A stretch of 64,000 nt of DNA from Montifringilla adamsi (GCA_017590115.1 JAGGNK010011336.1:806001-870000), one strand, 5' to 3'; shown: positions 1 through 22,700, counted from the first letter of the stretch. Notes: generated by a model from the letters alone, not told the origin. A program made the numbers and translations.

Positions 1-361
1 TGCAGTGTATGGGTCTGGCAATTCATCAGGTAAACACGGGGTTCTGATGCGTGGAAGCAGAACCCTCACAACAAAAAATAATCAGTGACACTTAGAGGCA
101 GTTATGTTAAAAACCCCACATCTCTGTGCTTTTCTTTCTTAGGGCAAATTACAGTTTGTTTAAAACTCAGATCCTTCAATCTCTCCTCTTCCTGTACGAG
201 CCACAAAATCACATTTTGAAGTTGCTTTGGTCTTGGTGCATTTTTCTTATTCATCATTGGAGCAGCTGACTAAAGCTAAATGTAGTTCTAACACCCGTGC
301 CTCTCCCTGTTGGGAGTTCTAATTCCTGTGGGCATCTGTGTTCCCTTCCTGTTCCACGCAG

Positions 362-11761
<11,400 letters not shown>

Positions 11762-12560
11762 GAAGAGTCACTGTGATGAACTTCCTTGGGATGACTGTCC
11801 CCCTGGAGTGCTGGGCATGCAGCACATCCTGAGCTGAGCTGCACCTGCCACAGCACTGGGGTTTGCTGGGCTGGAGATTCCCCTGCAGAAAATTAGACTG
11901 GAAGGCTACAACAGGACAAACTGGCACTGGGTATTGTTGCCTGGCTCATCCTACAGCTCTCTGTTCCAAACGGGACCTCATCAGGAGTGGAAGGTGTGTT
12001 TTTATGCTGTTACACTGCCATCAGGGGCTTTACTTCTGAAAGAGATGCTGGACCCACAAATTTCAGCCCAGAAATCTTCTGTGAGAGGAAGGTACAAGCT
12101 GTACATTCAGCACTGTAGTTCATTTAAAGTCTAGAAATGTTTCCAGAAGGTTCTGACAACACTGTTCTATAGCTCTTACCAAATGACACTTTACTGAAAC
12201 TGACTTGATTTTCTGCTTTGAAACATGGTCTTTGAAGCCAAGGTTTTATTTGAGATCCAAGTCTGATTTAAGAAAATATCCTTATTACAATATTTAATTT
12301 GTAAAGCAGGGATTGGATTTTGACTTCCATTAAACCTTATATATGAGAAATATTATTTGTTCAAGGCTGTTTAAAGGCCATTATAAGATCTGTAACACCA
12401 ACAGGTTCTGTTTGTTCCTGTGTACTGTTCCTGACACAGAACCACGCGTGAAGCACGGGTGAAGTGCTGAATGCTTCCTGGCTTTGATGAAATCAGAACC
12501 ATGGTCTGGTGCAATGAAATAGCAGCTGGGAAGCTTTCAGTGTAAGAATTAAAAAACCAC
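11762..12560 (+). other. MCM8: MCM8 3' UTR (approximate extent)
   Basis: Non-coding sequence directly after the MCM8 stop. The only polyadenylation hexamers I see are the common variant ATTAAA at 12329-12334 and 12548-12553, so the transcript probably ends near one of these. No second gene is visible before the CpG island at about 13040. Confidence 0.55.
12329..12334 (+). terminator. candidate MCM8 polyadenylation signal (ATTAAA)
   Basis: First common hexamer variant after the MCM8 stop, 568 bp downstream. A second ATTAAA occurs at 12548-12553. No canonical AATAAA is present in this UTR, so which is used is undecided. Confidence 0.4.
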
Positions 12561-13389
12561 AAACACCAACACGCCCTCCCTAAGGAAAATATACTTTAAA
12601 AAATCAGGACTGCAGCGCTGGTTCTTGTTTTCCTTCTTTCATTTCTCAGGTAAGATACAATAGATGAAAAAAAAAGCAGAAATACTGAAACTTAGTGCCT
12701 CGCCCTCTAATTTAAGGGACATCAGGGATCAAATACACTTGAAACTGAAAACTGGTCAGCCAGATGAAATGCTTTAAGTACAAAATTATAGTTCTGTATC
12801 GGAGCTCTTAAGCGGCAAGGTGTGCTCTATCAGCTAATGGTGTCAGAGACTGATTTTGGCTTAGTACAGTGCTGGGGACAGGAACGCGCCTCAGGAGCAA
12901 ACAAACACTGCACCTGGAAACGTGAACTCATTCCCGTTTCTCCTCCAGACCCAGTAAAGGCAAGCGAGAGCCAGAGGCAAGTAGCGAGCACCAGAGAGCA
13001 CCTGCGCTCTCTGAGAAGTTTCTTAAGGCAAAGCAAACCTTCTCCTTCCTCCCTCAAGGGCTGCCCGAGAACAGCGCGGCCCCGCCGTGAGGAGAAGCAG
13101 GATCAGCCCGGGCAGCCGCCCACCGGGCCGCCATGGACATCGCCGTCCGCGCCCGGAGGTCGCCGGGGCAGAGCCTGGGCAGGGAGGCAGGCGGGAAAGC
13201 GGCGGGAAAGCACCGGGACAGCGCTTTGTCCGGACCGGCCTTTCAACTCGGCTGCCTGCCGTAAAGCGCGCGGCCCGGCGGAGGGGCGGGGCTGACGCAA
13301 AGCGCCGCGAAAGGTCGCGCGTCCCCGGCAGCGCTCGCGGCACACGCGCCGCGCGCGGCTCGCGCGCCGGACTTAGCCCCGCGGGGCGG

Positions 13390-13506
13390 ATGGCGCGAGG
13401 CCGCGCGCTCCCGCGGNNNNNNNNNNCCTGGCGCCTCCTGAGCGGCGGGGCCGCCCCGCCCGAGCCCCGGCGGGAGCGCGGCGCGGCGGGGCCCTACGCC
13501 GAGCTG
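13390..13506 (+). CDS. CRLS1: CRLS1 coding exon 1 (contains assembly gap)
   Basis: Starts MARGRALPR, then 10 Ns, then [18 protein letters not shown] and PYAEL. The donor is CTG|GTACGT. The Arg/Ala-rich, acid-poor start fits a mitochondrial targeting sequence. The true exon length is uncertain because the gap size may be nominal and the start could differ. Confidence 0.75.
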
Positions 13507-16500
13507 GTACGTGAGGGACAGCGGGGACAGGGCGGGCAAACAGGTGTCGCAGGCGACACCCCGAGGCGGACTCGCCATGGGGGCTCTCGCGGCGAGGTGT
13601 TTTCCTGTCGAAGGCGAAGTTAATGTTTAGCAGGTCGAGGCCGTGTGCCTTGCGAAAGCAGCAGGCTGCTTCCGAGAACTTTCCAGGCTTTTTGGCTAGT
13701 TAAGTGGAAAAAGTATTTGTCGCGATTAAAACTCTGTTACGTGCCAAGGCGGGGTTTGAGTTCCTGCCCTGAAGGTTTTTAATTTCTTGCTTTACAGTAT
13801 GAAAACCCCTGGACCATCCCAAATATCCTGTCCATGGCGAGAATGGGTCTGGCGCCAGTTTTAGGCTATTTGATTGTTGAAGAGAATTTCAACGTCGCAC
13901 TCGGTGTCTTTGTCCTGGCTGGCGTGACAGACCTGGTATGTCAGCATGAGTTTGGAAAGGCTTTGGGAACACTGGGCTCACTGGGATCCTGTGGGCATGC
14001 ATTGAAACAGACTCCGGTGTAGAATGGAAACATTTGTTTCCATTCTACAAATGGACAAAGCATTTGTTTTTAGATTTGTTGGTTTCTAGGGATGCTGTAT
14101 CTATCCTTTGTGGTGCTGCAAAGGGAATTTGCAGGTGCCTGAAAGGGACTTAATGCTATTGGAGGAAGGGGGAATGTCAGGGATCCCTGACCAGCCCCGG
14201 GTGGGCATTCGCCACTCAGTGCTTGTGCACCTGGTGGTCTGTTAAATGATACAAGTATCAGCTAAGAGGTATCACATTTTATCCTAGTTAAACTCGCTGT
14301 TTTACCTGATGTCATTCATTAAATACCTCTCTAAAGTAGCATACATAGGCTGTTTCAGTTCATACTCTTCTAACAGAGAGCTATTGAATTTTGGTTTTCC
14401 CAGTTGGACGGATTTATTGCACGGAACTGGGCTAATCAGAAATCAGCACTGGGAAGTGCTCTCGATCCCCTGGCGGATAAAATCCTCATCAGCGTGCTCT
14501 ACGTGAGCCTAACTTGTGCAAATCTTATCCCAGGTGAGGAAATGTCAGTTGGGTGCTCTAGATAAGGTAGAGAAGATCAGTTTACGTGTAGCAACGTTTC
14601 TTGTGTTTCTAGAAGGAAAACTGTATCTCTTGGAACTCTTGCTTAGCCGGTTGCCCTTTGCTGCCATTAAACACTTCCAAAGGGACCGCGCAGAAAGCAA
14701 GTGCTGCCACATACAAAACGGCATGTACTGCCATTTTTAGGTGCTCTTTCTTTAAAGCAGTAATAGTAGCTCTGTAAAGTTGTTTTTCATGGACTGGATT
14801 GTTTAAAGACTTCAGCTTAAACCCTTTCAGGAGTTGTGTTAAACATCCTCAGTAATGCATAGAACTCGTTCAAGAGAATTTGGGTGTGGCTATTTTGTCT
14901 CACTTCTAATTTTCTGCTCTTTTGGTTGTGTTTTACCTTTAATCATGGACACAGTTTTTCACTGGCTGGTGTTGCCTTGATCTTGCAGTTCCCCTGACTT
15001 CCATGATTATCCTGCGGGATGCGGCGCTCATTGCTGCCGTTTTTTACGTGCGATACAAAACTCTTTCTCCACCGGTGAGTGCACAGCATTGAAAACGTGT
15101 CATCATAGCAGAAAATACATTAACAAGCTTAATTAATAGCAAAGTTGTGACCAAGAGATTTGTCATCTTGAGACTTCATGGTTACAAGATGTAATGCTTG
15201 TTCTTTTGCTAAACAGATTTCTGAGCAGAGCAGTGTTTTATAAAATGTGGTTTGTAAAGATAAGTCAGAGATACTGATAACTTTTTTCCTGTGTGTGATG
15301 TGTAATAATCAATCTTACAAAGAGCAGTGTAATTCTTCAGTGCATTTCTTTATCATGTGAACAGGTAAATCAGACTGAATTTACAAGAGCTGCAATTTTT
15401 TTCCTCTTTTCTCCCCCAACAGAGAACACTGAGTAGGTATTTTAACCCCTGTTATGCTACTGCACAATTAAAACCAACATTCATCAGCAAGGTAAGAGCA
15501 ATAACTCGTTAGAAAATAATTCCTGGGTACTTGGAGCATTGTGTGGTTTGGAGGGTGGGGATAATTTACCACTACTGCTGAGTACAGTTTCAAAATAGTG
15601 CCAACTATACCTAGATCCTGAAAGGTTTTCAACTGTACTCTGTCAGAGCACGTGCTATTTTGGAGAGAGTAAGATGCTTTATTTTAAGAAGGTTTCTAAA
15701 TAAATTTTCTTTATGTAAACTAATCCTTAAAGCAGTAATAAAAGTGTATGTTGGTATTGCTGGTACCTCTTCCCGTTGCTCACAGTTCCTGTTCTGCTTT
15801 TCTCAGATGAACACAGCAGTTCAGCTGATTTTGGTGGCGGCTTCTTTAGCAGCACCTGTTTTCAATTATGTGGACAGCATATATCTGCAGACATTATGGT
15901 AACTAATATCTTACATTTTTTTTCCCAGATAATTTAATGTGCTCCTAAAGAAACTGGTAATTGAGATTAATTTGTGTGGAACAAAAAAACTATGCCCAGA
16001 AGATGCAATAGGCCCATATGCCTGAATTTTTACACCTTTAGTCTTAAATGACACCAGAGCTAGATATTTATTGGTACTTAATGAAACTAGTTAAGATCCA
16101 GGAATAATAGCTTAGGAACAAGTCTTTGGGGTAGGCGTCGTGTATACAGGGAAAACATAAGAGAGTGGAGAAAAAAGGAGGAAGAAAGGCTGCATGGATT
16201 CCTCATTTATTCATGCCAGAAGTGTCCTTGAATAAGCACCCTTGGGATCAGTAATAATAGCCATTCATATTTTTGCTTTATACTGTACCTGCTATCTTGA
16301 AATCCAGGTTCCTGCAGCCTGTTTGAAAAGCACATGGAGAAATGGTGATTCCTGCTAGACTTTAGGAGGGAAGGAGAGGAATGGGATGAGAACAGGCATA
16401 AAGGAGCTTCCCTCCTTAAGAAATGCTGTTCCTTCTGCTGTCACTGGAGCTCTGAACTGAGTCTGAGCTGCAGCTGGCTGCAGCTGTTATGAGTGTAGTT

Positions 16501-17477
16501 TTTTTTCCTGAGCTGTTTGGCAAGAGTTCAGAACAAAGAGTTCTGAACAGCAGATGTTAGAATTACTTAGTAACTTAAAGTAGTGCAAAATCCAGTGTTA
16601 CTTGTCTTCTAGGGAAATAAAAAAAACAACCAAACCAAAGAAACCAAAACCACCAACCCAAACCATGAAGTGTTTAAGGAGCTATGAATGAACCTTGATC
16701 TTAACAGTCTGTGGTTTTTTTATCCTGGTGGTAAGACAAAATCTCAAGTTGCCTCTGGGTATAATTTGCCAGGGTGTTCTGTGGATACTCTCAGACACTC
16801 CCTGGCAGAGTGCTCAGGGAGGGCAGCGGGGAGCAGAGGGACAGGCAGGGCTGCAGCAGGGATTCCCACCTCAGGGGTGGTGTCAGCCTTTCAGCCAGAG
16901 GAGCACTGCTCATTTAGGGATATCTGTGGTCTGGGAGGGAAACAAAAGAGGCTGAAGCAGGAACTTGTTCTTTAGCTTTGGGACTTGGTGAAAACGGTAA
17001 GTTCGAGTCTTGAGTGGTTTGAATGTTCCCTGCTCACACTACCAAGGAATAGTTTCTCACATCTGTCAATTCTCAAGGTGGTAGAAGTGATGTAGGCTGT
17101 AAATGCTGAATCTTTTATTTTCCCTTCTCTAAAGCAAGTGCTGGTGTGGTGATAATTTGTCCTGGTATGCAGTTACACTGAAGCATGCTGCTTACCCCTG
17201 CATGACAGAGCCTTTGTTTATCTAGTCCTCCCCATAGCACTGAATTTTAGCTTATAAACTGTAAGCTGCATTTTTGTGGAGCGTAGTTCCTGACTGTGTA
17301 GTTAAAAACAGATGGTAAAAAATTTTAAAAAGGCACTTTTTATATTGTCCAGAGACCCCCATGACTTAGAGGAACTCTTTTCCCCAAAGGTGCATCACAG
17401 CTTTCACAACGGTGACATCTGCCTACAGCTATTACCACTATGGCAGGAAAACTGTCCAGGTGATCAAGAACAAGTGA
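13390..17477 (+). CDS. CRLS1: CRLS1, cardiolipin synthase (CMP-forming), mitochondrial
   Basis: It joins CDP-diacylglycerol and phosphatidylglycerol to make cardiolipin in the inner mitochondrial membrane. Exons: 13390-13506, 13798-13935, 14404-14533, 14989-15074, 15423-15491, 15807-15898, 17390-17477, all with GT-AG introns. The total is 720 nt, 239 residues as assembled, counting a 10-N gap at 13417-13426 as if its length were right. The CDP-alcohol phosphotransferase motif is complete across the exon 2/3 junction: TDL|LDGFIAR, then G-x3-D-x3-D in [10 protein letters not shown]. Hydrophobic membrane segments follow (for example [12 protein letters not shown] and [16 protein letters not shown]). 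The C-terminus is [15 protein letters not shown]. The start at 13390 is the only in-frame ATG in the open GC-rich leader. The N-terminus is Arg-rich, fitting a mitochondrial presequence, but is far shorter than the roughly 100 residues before the conserved core in the 301-residue human protein. Confidence 0.95.
13417..13426. other. assembly gap (10 N)
   Basis: Ten undetermined bases inside CRLS1 exon 1, in extremely GC-rich sequence. They leave about four codons unknown. The downstream frame is open under the stated length, but this does not prove the length. Confidence 1.
13798..13935 (+). CDS. CRLS1: CRLS1 coding exon 2
   Basis: The acceptor is TTTACAG ending at 13797 and the donor is CTG|GTATGT. 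It encodes [20 protein letters not shown], then a hydrophobic segment, and ends AGVTDL, holding the first Asp of the CDP-alcohol phosphotransferase motif. Confidence 0.97.
14404..14533 (+). CDS. CRLS1: CRLS1 coding exon 3, catalytic motif
   Basis: The acceptor is CCCAG ending at 14403 and the donor is G|GTGAGG. It encodes [20 protein letters not shown] then DPLADK, the core catalytic motif with its metal-binding Asp residues. Confidence 0.97.
14989..15074 (+). CDS. CRLS1: CRLS1 coding exon 4
   Basis: The acceptor is TTGCAG ending at 14988 and the donor is CCG|GTGAGT. It completes a Val codon and encodes [20 protein letters not shown] then RYKTLSPP, a membrane segment with a following basic loop. 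Confidence 0.96.
15423..15491 (+). CDS. CRLS1: CRLS1 coding exon 5
   Basis: The acceptor is CAACAG ending at 15422 and the donor is AAG|GTAAGA. It encodes [20 protein letters not shown] then ISK, a conserved loop of the synthase. Confidence 0.96.
15807..15898 (+). CDS. CRLS1: CRLS1 coding exon 6
   Basis: The acceptor is TTCTCAG ending at 15806 and the donor is TG|GTAACT. It encodes [19 protein letters not shown] and [11 protein letters not shown]. The final Trp codon is split with 17390. Confidence 0.96.
16616..16666. repeat. A/C-rich low-complexity tract
   Basis: Almost only A and C in AACC/AAACC-type units, inside CRLS1 intron 6. It is the reverse-strand form of the T/G-rich tracts elsewhere in the window. 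Confidence 0.75.
17390..17477 (+). CDS. CRLS1: CRLS1 terminal coding exon 7 with stop
   Basis: The acceptor is CCAAAG ending at 17389. It encodes [18 protein letters not shown] then [10 protein letters not shown] and TGA at 17475-17477, matching the conserved C-terminus of cardiolipin synthase. Confidence 0.96.
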
Positions 17478-17730
17478 AGTGGTCTGGGTGATAAAAGGGG
17501 AAGTGTTCCTGGAAAGGCAGGAAGGTGCTGTGCCCCCAGAGGTGGTGGTATTGCAGCTGAGTTTTGGATCAAAGCACTCTTTGTTTTTCTGCTTAAACCA
17601 TGGCATCACAATGAAGTGAAATTTGAACATGTACTGTGTATATATGTAGAGACAGACTTTTTGATGTATTTTTAATTTCTTGAAAAATGAAGTTGTTTAC
17701 AAAAACAAATAAATAATTCTTAAAAACACG
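17478..17730 (+). other. CRLS1: CRLS1 3' UTR
   Basis: Short 3' UTR following the stop codon and ending just after a canonical AATAAA at 17708-17713. Confidence 0.7.
17708..17713 (+). terminator. CRLS1 polyadenylation signal (AATAAA)
   Basis: Canonical hexamer 231 bp after the CRLS1 stop, in an A-rich context and with G/T-rich sequence following within about 60 bp. Confidence 0.7.
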
Positions 17731-18929
17731 GGTTACTTGCTGCTGCCATGTGCATTCTGAGTAATTTTATGCTGGTTTTGAAGTTGAGACACGCACTTGG
17801 CACCAGATTTGTTTTGCCACATTCATGCAAGGCACGGAGCACCCTGGAATCTGAGAAGAAAAAGCAATTACAAGAGCAAGTTTGTACCTCAGCCCAAGTC
17901 AGTAAACCAGCACTGCTCATTAGGACCTAATGACTCACCTCAGGCTGCAGCAGAAGGAAGCATGTCATCGAGGGACAGTATCTTCAGAAATTCAAAGCAG
18001 AGAGAAATTTTGCTTTATGTTCCATGGGTGATACTGATAAGCCATGAAGAGTTCCTACCCTGCTCCCTTTTCTTTTTAAAGATGAACAATGATGAACTGT
18101 ACTCAGGGTTTTTGAGAAAGGTGAGCGGTGCTGTGAGGAGTCTGTACCCAAATGGAGTTAAGTTTCTCATCCTATATATTCATTTCTAGTGATTGAAAGA
18201 AATTCCTCTATCTCCAGATGCTTTAAAGTTTCTAAAGATGTTGTTTAATCCCAATACCACTGGCTGAAGAGGACATTTAAAATACTGTCCAAATGAATGG
18301 AGACTGGAAGAAATTTTAGATGTGCTTGCTGTTATTTCTTCCTGTACCTCCAGCTTCAAGATGTACTCCCCCTCATGCAAGGACAACTTGTTCTTTGCCT
18401 GTTCTCTACCTACAAAACCGAAGAAAGAGGAAGGCAGAACAGGTCAAGATGATCATAAACTCATATTTTCTCTTTGTAAGCAACATGATTTTTCTTCTAT
18501 GTCGTAAGAAAGTGCAACTGTGAAGGGTTTCAATGACTGAAATCAGGAGGTAAATAATATCACTGTATTGTTGTATTAGCAAAGAAAACTTAATGTAGGA
18601 GAGCACACAGTCTCTTTTGTGACTGTGTCTGTATAGACAAAGCATTTTAATGCTTTCTTTATATTGAAACTTGTATAAAATGATGCACAGAGAAAACACT
18701 TGCTCTTTATTAGTACCTTTGTTTTAACTGGCCCCGTCTTTAATGGTCAACCCTGCATCTTTCAGCAAAGGATAGAGGGCAAAGCCTGTGGACGTTTCCT
18801 TAAAATACATGAGTAGTGGAGTATTTTCCGTGAAAAAAAACAGTTCAGAAAGCGGATATTTATTGTGCCCACTCAGCTGCTTGCTGTTAGGGTCTGCTTC
18901 ATGTCATTGGAGCTTGGTTGGGGAGCGTT
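17731..18929. other. intergenic CRLS1-COMMD1 spacer
   Basis: About 1.2 kb of ordinary AT-moderate sequence between the CRLS1 poly(A) signal and the COMMD1 CpG island. The short open frames on both strands have no recognisable protein features and no splice support. An inverted CCAAT box (ATTGG) sits at 18906-18910, just before the island. Confidence 0.6.
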
Positions 18930-19700
18930 TCTGGCCCCGCGCGGCCGCCGTACCGCGGACGCGCCCTGCCCGCCATGGCGGCGCCCGAGCCGCCACCGCC
19001 GCCGCCCGAGGGCTCCAGGCCGCTGAGCGCGCTGCTGAGCGGCATCGCCCAGGCCGCCTTCCACGGCACCGCGGGCATCACCGAGGAGCTGCTGCGTGCC
19101 CAGCTCTACCCCGAGGCGCCGCCGGAGGAGTTCCGCGCTCTGCGCGCCAAGATGGGCGGCCTCCTGCAGGTACCGGCGGCGCGGGCCCGGGGCGCTGCGG
19201 GGGGAAGGGACCGCGGTCTGGGAGAAGCCGCTCCGTCGGCCGCACTCCCGCCGGTGTCCGGCATCCCCCTCCTCCGGGGGGTCTGGGTGCAGGGCCCAGA
19301 GCACTGCCGTGCCCTGCCCTGCCCAGCCCGCGGTGACATCTCCGGCTCCATCCCCGAGCGGGCACGGCCGGGACAGACCCGAGGGAACGGCCTGAAGCTG
19401 TGTCCGGGGAGGGTTAGTTGGATATCAGCTAAAGGTTCTTCACCCGGAGCGGGGCTGGGCACTGAGCAGGCTCCGCCGCCAGTGCGCTCAGCAGCAGCCT
19501 GGCAGAGCTCGGGAAGCGCTTGGACAATTCTCTCCAGCGCAAGGTGTGGCTCCCGGGGATGGGGGTGTGCGGGGCCGGGAGCTGGGCTCCATGGTTCTTG
19601 TGGTGGGTCCCCTAACACTCCGCTCCTCCCGCGGTCCCGTGCCTCAGGAGCCGGAGTCCCTCGGGCCCCCGCTGTGCAGGGGACGGGCGGCGCATCTGCG
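18930..19700 (+). promoter_or_regulatory. COMMD1: COMMD1 CpG-island promoter
   Basis: CG-dense block starting just before the COMMD1 ATG and running through exon 1 into intron 1. No TATA box is evident. The inverted CCAAT box at 18906-18910 lies about 65 bp before the start codon. Confidence 0.75.
18975..19169 (+). CDS. COMMD1: COMMD1 coding exon 1
   Basis: It starts MAAPEPPPPPPEGSRPL and ends KMGGLLQ with donor CAG|GTACCG. Human COMMD1 has the same order (LSGLLNALAQ, GITEELLRSQLYPE) by recall. The six-proline run at residues 6-11 is a local feature of this copy's leader. Confidence 0.96.
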
Positions 19701-22700
19701 GTCTGTGCTCGTGGGAGCACGAACCTGTTCCTTTCTGAGAAGAACTGCAGTTTTCTTGTAAGGAAAAGAAAAGCGCCACTAATTATGAGGCAAGCCAGTT
19801 TACTGAGTCAAAAGATTTTGCTTTTTGTGCTAGAGAGAAGATATTCTTCCCCGTAATGAAGCCTTTTGGTCTCCGTTCCAAGTGAAGAGCGTTGTGTAGC
19901 TCCCGAGAGCTGTGTGTGGCTCAGGGAGCCTCTAGGTGCTAAATCCTTGCATAGCCACTGCCACCTTGTGGGTAAATGCACGCTTGGATTGGCCAGATTT
20001 ATAAACGTGGTCGGTAGTTTATTTAAAACTTACTATTGAGAGATTTGGAATTTGATGAGGATGATGTCACTCGCTTTCTGCCTTTATGAAGATTTTGTCG
20101 TTTATTTAATGATCAGATTCATGTAGTGCCCCGAGAAGCCTGCATTGAGCGGCATTGCCCAGGCCTCTGAATCCTAAAAAATTCTGCTCCTGAATCCTAA
20201 AAACTGATTCCTTCAGGGCTCTGTGGGCTTTTTTCTAGTGGGTAACTTAAAGGAAGTGACACCTAAGTTCTAAGGATCCTTATAGGATCTGTGCTCTAGA
20301 GCATCCTAAAAGAGCCCCTTGGCCTTCTGGTCGCTCTGGTCCCTCTTTCCTTCACACCTGCCAGTTTTGGGGGCAAGGTTGATGTTGGGACTGTGCTTGG
20401 GAAGTAGGGAGGCTTAAACTTATCTTCTTCTTTTGGTATCTCTCTGACTTGAAACCTGGAGGGTTTTTGTGTAGCACTATTTGCTGATAGCAGCAAACTC
20501 CAAAAGTGATCCTCTCTGCTTACAGCATCTTGGTCTTTGGATGCACCTCTTGGGTGCTGGTGTCTCCTCAGCACCTGAAGAAGCAAAACTTACTGCAAGA
20601 TCTGCCTTTTCCCTTCCTTGTCAATTGCCATGTGAATTTCTGAGCTTATTGATTCCAGTTTTGATACTTGATTGTGAAAATTACAAAAGCTGGGGGAAAA
20701 AATTATGTCTTTGTTATCTTTTTGTGGATTTCTTTTTTCCTTCTTCCTCTGGGTGGTGGAGGAAGGGGAGCCAACAGCAGGATGACAAAGTCTAGAAGCA
20801 GAGAGATTGATTGCCCCTTGACTTAATTGGTGTAGTAGTTGGTGTCTTCTAAGCAGTAAACATGGATCTGGACCATAAATCAACTTCTTGCTTTCACTGC
20901 ATGTGAGCTTAAACAAGGTGAAGGACTTCCCAGTACCTTTCTGCATTCCACCTGTGCAAAGCATGGGGATGAATAAAAAAATCTATCATATTTACTGTAG
21001 CAATAAAAAAATTAGATTTTTCTCCCCCTGGATTATACAGAGAGTAGTGCTGTGTTTATGTTTATAAAAGATGTCATTATGATCTATTTCTTCCACCTGT
21101 TTCCTTTGCTGCCCATCCATCTGCTGAATATGCGTGAAGCAGCTGACCTCTTTCTAAAATGCTGCATTTATTTTGTAGTGAAATCATGTTTCTTTATTAA
21201 ATGTACTTTTTAAAAAATCTAATTTCTTGTGTGGAGTATCCTGGAAGGCAGGACAAAGCCCTAGGAAGGCTGGCCCTGGAGAACCATATGATTTCAGTGT
21301 TCTGTTAATTGTTTTTTGCCCTCTGCCTTCATCCTTCCCAGCCTCCTGTCCCTTAAGGCTGCAAAGCATTGAGAAGCTGGGCGAGAGCAGCTTTTGTGAA
21401 TTCTCACCCCCAGCTTTTTTGGGTTTTTCAAAGGCTATTTCATCCTGATTAAAACACTAAATTTGTCTGCTTCTTACATAAGTTTAATTTCCAGTATTAG
21501 TGCATCGGTGATAGTTCCTTTCCATGTGGAGTAATCCCACTGTTTTCCTTTTGGTGGCAGTAACCTCTTGCATTTATTGAACGAGATTCTTTGCTGCTGG
21601 GTTTAAAGTGTCCTCCTTCACTCTTTTGCTTTGGAACAAACTTTACATAGACTAAATAATAATAAGCATTACAGCATGAGGAGTAGAAATATTTTATTGT
21701 ATTTGATTTATGAGTTGTTTGGTTTGGTTTTTTGTTTCTTTGGGGTTTTTTTGACAAATACTGAGGAAGTTACCATCTGTAATAAATATCCTGATATGTG
21801 AATGGTATATAGACTATATAAATTGCATAATATATTATATACAATGTTATGTATTGCATAATATAATATATAATACTATATATTATAATAATATCTAATA
21901 TATAATTATCTATTATCTATTGTTAACTATATTTATATTTATAAATAATAATAAGAGCTTGATATCCAGCATGTAAATGTGTTGTCCCTAAAGATTGTCA
22001 CCCTCCTGCTAGGGACTGCAGCCTTTTCCCTATGATGTTGCTGGTGTGGCCTCAGGAGGGGTTTCCAAGGCATTTTTACCCCTGTTTGACAAGGAAGAGA
22101 CAACTCAAGCTTCTTAAGAGGGACCTGCCCTTATGGGAGAAGTCAGAGCAGAAAAACACTTGGAAGGTTCCCTCAGCTGTGGAGGATAAAGGCCTTTGCT
22201 TCTTCAGCAAGGATTTCTGCTAACAGTTTCTGCTAACTGTGGAAAATAAATGATTTCTTGCATTTTTTAATAAGGGAAAAGAGTTGCCATTCTTTCCTCT
22301 CCTTGGATACCTTGTGAGTCCTCAAATGTGTGGGCTGGGTCATGAACTCCAGAGCACTTTGCAGTTGTCCAAACTTCTGGAAGTCTGAGATGGAGAGCAG
22401 CTTCAGTCTGAGATAAAATAATTTTGGAAGAGCTAATAGGAGAGACTGCTTGCTTTCTGCCACTTAGATTTGCAGTTGTGCCTGCATCTACTAACTAAAA
22501 AATAAATCTTTTAAGCAAACTCATTCTTCTTGATTCAGGGAAAAGCAGAACAAGTACTTGTCCCCCTATTTTCTACCCAAAAATGTATCCCATGTAGTGT
22601 TATACTTTTCACTCCAGTGAATGACTGGGCTTATAATGGATAATTCTATTTGTTGTTGGGCTAGGTGAAAATGTATTAATAACTTTGGCCAGAATTTTGT

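Larger units (their letters stand above)
13040..13560 (+). promoter_or_regulatory. CRLS1: CRLS1 CpG-island promoter
   Basis: Dense CG dinucleotides and high GC in an otherwise AT-rich window, spanning the CRLS1 start codon. It includes a GC box GGGGCGGGGC at 13283-13292 immediately followed by a CRE/ATF-like TGACGCAA at 13293-13300. No clear TATA box. This is the usual form of a housekeeping-type vertebrate promoter. Confidence 0.75.

Noticed and set aside
12822..13295. 157-codon + frame before CRLS1
   Set aside because: Low-complexity Arg/Pro/Gly translation of CpG-island DNA in a different frame from CRLS1.
18918..19856. 312-codon continuous + frame through the COMMD1 start
   Set aside because: Only the part from 18975 to 19169 is COMMD1. 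The rest is read-through into the CpG-island intron past a good GT donor, with no resemblance to any family.
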